A stretch of DNA of 5,582 nt from an uncultured Collinsella sp. (GTDB taxonomy: Bacteria; Actinomycetota; Coriobacteriia; Coriobacteriales; Coriobacteriaceae): assembly GCA_900555815.1 (NCBI GenBank), contig USMR01000076.1, forward strand, positions 1-5,582, written 5' to 3'. The notes below the pieces were generated by a model. The model was not told the DNA's origin and did not search any database. It saw nothing but the letters and a program-made list of their open reading frames with translations. Position numbers and translations under genes: made by a program. Positions 5,073 through 5,582 of this stretch are shown piece by piece. Within the stretch, counting starts at the first letter, position 1, and each line of letters opens with the position of its first letter.

Positions 5073-5098
5073 GTTTTGGGACATGCCTTAAAACCTAC
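5069..5098 (+). repeat. Hairpin overlapping the nitroreductase stop codon
   Basis: GTAGGTTTT (5069-5077) pairs perfectly with AAAACCTAC (5090-5098). In plus-strand RNA two G-U pairs and one G-C pair extend this to 12 bp, closing a 6-base loop (ACATGC). The TAG stop (5070-5072) lies in the left arm. No T run follows, so it is not itself an intrinsic terminator; it may stabilise the mRNA end or affect termination of translation. Confidence 0.55.
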
Positions 5099-5119
5099 CC
5101 TTGACCGCTCACCCGTTCG

Positions 5120-5156
5120 CCGAGTTCTGCGCCATTATGTGCAGGGCTCGGTTTTT
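5120..5156 (+). terminator. Intrinsic terminator of the nitroreductase gene
   Basis: CCGAGTTCTGCGC pairs with GTGCAGGGCTCGG over 13 bp, counting three G-U pairs, around a CATTAT loop. Five Ts follow at 5152-5156. The G-U pairs form only in plus-strand RNA, so it acts rightward, ending the transcript about 80 bases after the stop codon. Confidence 0.88.
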
Positions 5157-5181
5157 ATGTTACGCACTCCGGCACAGTCAT

Positions 5182-5208
5182 AAAAAAGGACCCGCAAGCT
5201 GCGGGTCC
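5182..5208 (-). terminator. Intrinsic terminator of the DivIVA-like gene
   Basis: GGACCCGC pairs with GCGGGTCC around a 5-base loop, flanked by A/T runs. Read leftward the stem is followed by six Ts (5182-5187), making a strong terminator about 30 bases after the DivIVA-like stop. Read rightward it is followed by TTTCT, so it may also back up the nitroreductase terminator. Confidence 0.88.
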
Positions 5209-5237
5209 TTTCTAGGCACTAAATTGTAGGCCGAATG

Positions 5238-5582
5238 TTAGTCCAGGGCGTCGGCAGCAAAGTTGTCGATCGGGGCGAAGGGATCGGCCACGGGGACAAC
5301 CGGGTCAGCGACGGGCAGCGGCTCGGCGGGAACAGTCACTGCAGGAGAAGCGGCAGAACCGACCGGCGTGGAGGCCATCAGATCGGCCGGGAAGGAATTC
5401 TGGGCATCGTCCATGAAGTGCTGGATGAGCTTGAGGTACTCGGCCTTGAACTCCTCGCGGGAAGCCTTCAGACGGTCAATCTCCTCGAGCTCGGCCTGCT
5501 TCTCGGTCAGAGCCTGGCGAATGACCTCACGGGCCTTGGCGTCGGCCTCGTTGCGGATGCGGTCAGCGTTCTCATTGGCATC
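5238..5582 (-). CDS. DivIVA-domain-like protein, C-terminal part (5' end beyond window)
   Basis: The frame is open from the right edge to TAA at 5238-5240, giving the last 114 residues. The first 58 or so are a charged coiled coil (DANENADRIRNEADAKAREV..., then LEEIDRLKASREEF and EYLKLIQHFMDDAQ) of the kind that follows the membrane-binding N-terminal domain of DivIVA. DivIVA-family scaffolds bind curved membrane at septa and poles and recruit division or polar-growth proteins. Residues from about 64 form a Pro/Ala/Val-rich, disordered-looking tail with two VADP copies, ending acidic in ADALD. The N-terminal membrane-targeting domain lies outside the window, so another DivIVA-like coiled-coil protein cannot be excluded. 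Codons are typical of the genome. The gene is convergent with the nitroreductase, with terminators between them. Confidence 0.8.
   Translation of the reverse strand, partial: DANENADRIRNEADAKAREVIRQALTEKQAELEEIDRLKASREEFKAEYLKLIQHFMDDAQNSFPADLMASTPVGSAASPAVTVPAEPLPVADPVVPVADPFAPIDNFAADALD

Overview
This window looks like a piece of a gut actinobacterial chromosome of the Coriobacteriia type, most likely Collinsella or a close relative. I infer this from the GC-rich, C-ended codons of most genes, the AAAGGA/GGAGG ribosome sites, and the gene families present. No species marker is in the window, so the assignment is an inference.

Layout. Bases 1-2263 hold three leftward genes. They are a microbial poly(ADP-ribose) glycohydrolase (PARG)-like protein (1-1006, cut at the left edge after its recognisable domain), a Bax inhibitor-1/YccA-type membrane protein (1145-1840), and a small conserved hypothetical protein (1925-2263). 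The last two are each followed by a hairpin with a U tract, so the genes are probably separate transcription units or only loosely coupled. A 250-base divergent region (2264-2513) carries promoter-like signals for the leftward side. On the rightward side it has an unusual leader with a near-ideal Shine-Dalgarno sequence that precedes only a three-codon reading frame. Bases 2514-4254 hold a rightward two-gene unit: a Pit-family inorganic phosphate transporter and a DUF47/PhoU-like partner protein, a well-known pairing.

Bases 4255-4541 are the strangest part. They hold a perfect 26-base inverted repeat (4279-4357), followed by a strongly G+T-rich, C-poor stretch with eight copies of TTTGG. This leads into a rightward small nitroreductase (4542-5072), whose codons change from T-ended at the 5' end to C-ended at the 3' end. 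The nitroreductase ends in a stop-overlapping hairpin and a 13-bp intrinsic terminator. A second terminator facing left closes a convergent gene (5238-5582) encoding the C-terminal part of a DivIVA-like cell-division/polar-growth protein.

How they work together. Only the phosphate transporter and its DUF47 partner form a clear functional module. The other genes look like ordinary chromosomal housekeeping or accessory genes. I see no mobile-element gene, CRISPR array, tRNA or rRNA. The points most worth a second look are the missing second glutamate in the PARG catalytic loop, the 26-bp palindrome with its G/T-rich flank and codon gradient, and the mini-ORF leader of the phosphate transporter.
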